Position numbers and translations under genes: made by a program. From Pelagibacteraceae bacterium (GTDB lineage: Bacteria; Pseudomonadota; Alphaproteobacteria; Pelagibacterales; Pelagibacteraceae), in assembly GCA_016764285.1 (NCBI GenBank), contig JAESSC010000129.1:1-5930 (forward strand): 5,930 nucleotides of DNA, written 5' to 3'. The notes under the pieces were generated by a model. The model saw only the letters and a program-made list of their open reading frames with translations. It was not told the origin of the DNA and searched no databases. Shown here in pieces: positions 4,229 to 5,930 of this stretch (positions are counted from its first letter, which is position 1; every line of letters starts with the position of its first letter).

Positions 4229-5930
4229 ATGTTGAAAATTAGTTTGTTAGCAGTACTGCTAGTCTTTGTAGTAGGTACTGGTGTTATATTTGCAGTTCCA
4301 GATGCAGCAGGTGACGTTGTAGCTGGAAAAGGCGAATTTAGGCTTGGTGAGGTTTTAGATGAATCAGTAGGCTGGTTTATCGTTGTAGGTTTAGGAATGA
4401 TATTTGCAGGTGTTATTTCTGTAGAGATTAAGCTTGAGGAAAAATATTTAGGTCATACACAAAACTCCGAGTGGTTTAACACTGCTGGCAGAATTATCAA
4501 GACAGGTCTAACTGCAGCAGCAATCGTATCTGCCTGGACTTGGGCTGCGACACTGCTACAATCTTCGACAGTAGCGTATCTCTATGGTATTAGCGGACCT
4601 TTCTGGTATGCTTCTGGCGCAACAATTCAGGTTCTTTTGTTCGGAATATTAGCAATCGAACTAAAACGAAAAGCACCAAACGCTCACACTTTCTTAGAAA
4701 TTATCAGAGCAAGATTTGGTAACGGTACTCACAAAATTTTCTTAGGTTTTGCATTAACATGTAACATGATTGTAACTGGAATGCTCCTACTTGGAGGTGC
4801 AGCAGTTGTAAACGGTCTAACAGGAATGGACATTACCCTTGCAGCATTTTTGATTCCTGTAGGTGTTATGATCTATACGCTGGTAGGCGGTCTAAAGGCT
4901 ACATTTGTGGCAGACTATATGCATACTGTAATTATCTTTACTGTAATTCTCACATTTGTTTCAATGGTATTCTTCATCAGTCCAATTACGGGCGGAATTG
5001 AAGGAATGTACAACAAACTGGCAGAAGCTGCAGTGTTAAAACCAGTTCTATTGCCTACTTTCGTAGAAGGAACACCAGGCAATGCTATGGGCGCTTACCT
5101 TACAATGGCTTCTGCTGGCGGTTTGATCTTTGGAGTTATCAACATAGTGGGTAACTTTGGAACTGTATTTGTCGACCAGGCATATTGGCAACGAGCAATC
5201 GCTGCACAACCAAGTTCAACTGTAAGAGGTTTCTTACTTGGTGGAATGTGTTGGTTCTCAATTCCATTTACACTAGCAACTACGATGGGGCTTACTGCGG
5301 TGGCGCTTCAAGTATCGCTTACGCCAGAGCAGGTGCAGCTCGGACTTACGGTTCCTGCTGCAGCAACAGTACTAATGGGTCCAGTAGGCGCAATCATGGT
5401 TTTGGTAATGTTATTTATGGCGGTAACTTCGGCAGGATCTGCTGAACTAATCGCGGTATCTTCTTTGATTACTTATGATGTGTACAGAACATACAAGAAT
5501 CCAAATGCTACAGGTAAGCAACTACTCAAAGTGAGCCGGACGGTTATAGTCATATTTGGTCTTGGAATGGGAGCTCTGGCTGCAATATTATTAGGCATGG
5601 GATTAAGCTTAGGATTTGTATACTTGGCGATGGGCATCTTGATTGGCTCTGCTGTAATTCCGATTGCATTAACAATCGCTTGGAGTAGAACTACAAGGGC
5701 TGGTGCAGTTTCTGGTGCCCTTATTGGTGTTATGTTAGCATTAATCACATGGACAGGTGTTGCTTCTGCAGAGTCTGGTGGCGTTGTTGACATTGCATCA
5801 CTTGGTGGTGCGTTCCCAATGCTTTATGGAAACGTTGTAGCAATCTTATCATCCGGTCTAATCTGTGTAGTAATCAGTTTGGCTCAGAGGAAGGTCTATG
5901 ATTGGAAGTTGATGAATCCTCAAATGAAAA
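4229..5930 (+). CDS. DUR3-like solute:sodium symporter, probable urea transporter (3' end outside window)
   Basis: ATG 4229 opens a frame that stays open to the window edge, giving 567 residues with no stop. It is a many-helix membrane protein of the solute:sodium symporter (SSS) family, which has the LeuT fold. DUR3-like features include WTWAATLLQSSTVAYLYG (103-120), ISGPFWYASGATIQ (121-134), ELKRKAPNAHTFLEIIRARFG (144-164), VDQAYWQRAIAA (315-326) and SAELIAVSSLITYDVYR (404-420). S411/S412 in the last segment match the usual Na2-site Ser/Ser in SSS transporters. The first 23 residues are hydrophobic and end FAVPDA, a signal peptide or an extra helix. The likely role is sodium-driven uptake of urea at the cell membrane; urea is an ammonia source for ammonia-oxidising archaea. 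No urease gene is in view, so substrate remains inference. Little of the C terminus is probably missing. Confidence 0.88.
   Translation, partial: MLKISLLAVLLVFVVGTGVIFAVPDAAGDVVAGKGEFRLGEVLDESVGWFIVVGLGMIFAGVISVEIKLEEKYLGHTQNSEWFNTAGRIIKTGLTAAAIVSAWTWAATLLQSSTVAYLYGISGPFWYASGATIQVLLFGILAIELKRKAPNAHTFLEIIRARFGNGTHKIFLGFALTCNMIVTGMLLLGGAAVVNGLTGMDITLAAFLIPVGVMIYTLVGGLKATFVADYMHTVIIFTVILTFVSMVFFISPITGGIEGMYNKLAEAAVLKPVLLPTFVEGTPGNAMGAYLTMASAGGLIFGVINIVGNFGTVFVDQAYWQRAIAAQPSSTVRGFLLGGMCWFSIPFTLATTMGLTAVALQVSLTPEQVQLGLTVPAAATVLMGPVGAIMVLVMLFMAVTSAGSAELIAVSSLITYDVYRTYKNPNATGKQLLKVSRTVIVIFGLGMGALAAILLGMGLSLGFVYLAMGILIGSAVIPIALTIAWSRTTRAGAVSGALIGVMLALITWTGVASAESGGVVDIASLGGAFPMLYGNVVAILSSGLICVVISLAQRKVYDWKLMNPQMK

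Noticed and set aside
5185..5793. Open frames on both strands inside the symporter gene
   Set aside because: They are out-of-frame readings of a continuous membrane-protein frame with clear DUR3-like motifs.
1..5930. CRISPR array, insertion sequence, prophage or integration site
   Set aside because: No regular spacer-repeat pattern, transposase-like or integrase-like protein, or terminal inverted repeats were seen. No partial tRNA copy that would mark integration at the tRNA-Ser was seen either.

Overview
The window most likely comes from a low-GC Nitrososphaerota (Thaumarchaeota) genome, probably from the marine/soil Nitrosopumilus-like ammonia oxidisers. The base composition is AT-rich. 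A class II tRNA-Ser lacks an encoded CCA. Many genes have no Shine-Dalgarno site but an A/T-rich TATA-like box about 25-32 bases before the start codon, which is typical of leaderless archaeal transcripts. The window also holds a DUR3-like solute:sodium symporter of the kind ammonia-oxidising archaea carry. The organism assignment is inference; there is no 16S or amo marker here.

Layout, left to right. (1) 1-300: the 3' end of a calcineurin-like metallophosphoesterase, cut by the window edge. (2) 418-501: tRNA-Ser(GCT) with its own promoter and a T-run. (3) 547-936: two small + strand genes, a 53-residue CxxC/CxxC zinc-ribbon protein with a TTG start and a 56-residue coiled-coil protein. (4) 926-2955: a two-gene - strand unit. 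Its first gene encodes a 396-residue protein that looks like a divergent gluzincin-type metallopeptidase with an altered HExxH site. The second encodes a SirB1-like transglutaminase-fold/TPR protein. The 56-residue gene and the SirB1-like gene overlap tail to tail by 11 bases. (5) 3045-3445: two small + strand membrane proteins of 32 and 85 residues. The 32-residue gene starts divergently from the peptidase-like gene over a short shared promoter region. (6) 3457-4017: a - strand gene for a winged-helix plus Cys4 protein. (7) 4229-5930: a DUR3-like urea/solute symporter running off the right edge, preceded by stacked TATA-like boxes and an imperfect direct repeat.

The genes do not form one obvious pathway. 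This reads as compact archaeal core/accessory chromosome with many short independent transcription units. No mobile element, CRISPR array or prophage is visible, and no clear new multi-gene system was found. The most interesting items are the peptidase-like protein whose HExxH reads EExxH, the cluster of microproteins under 60 residues that standard annotation can miss, and the repeat upstream of the transporter.
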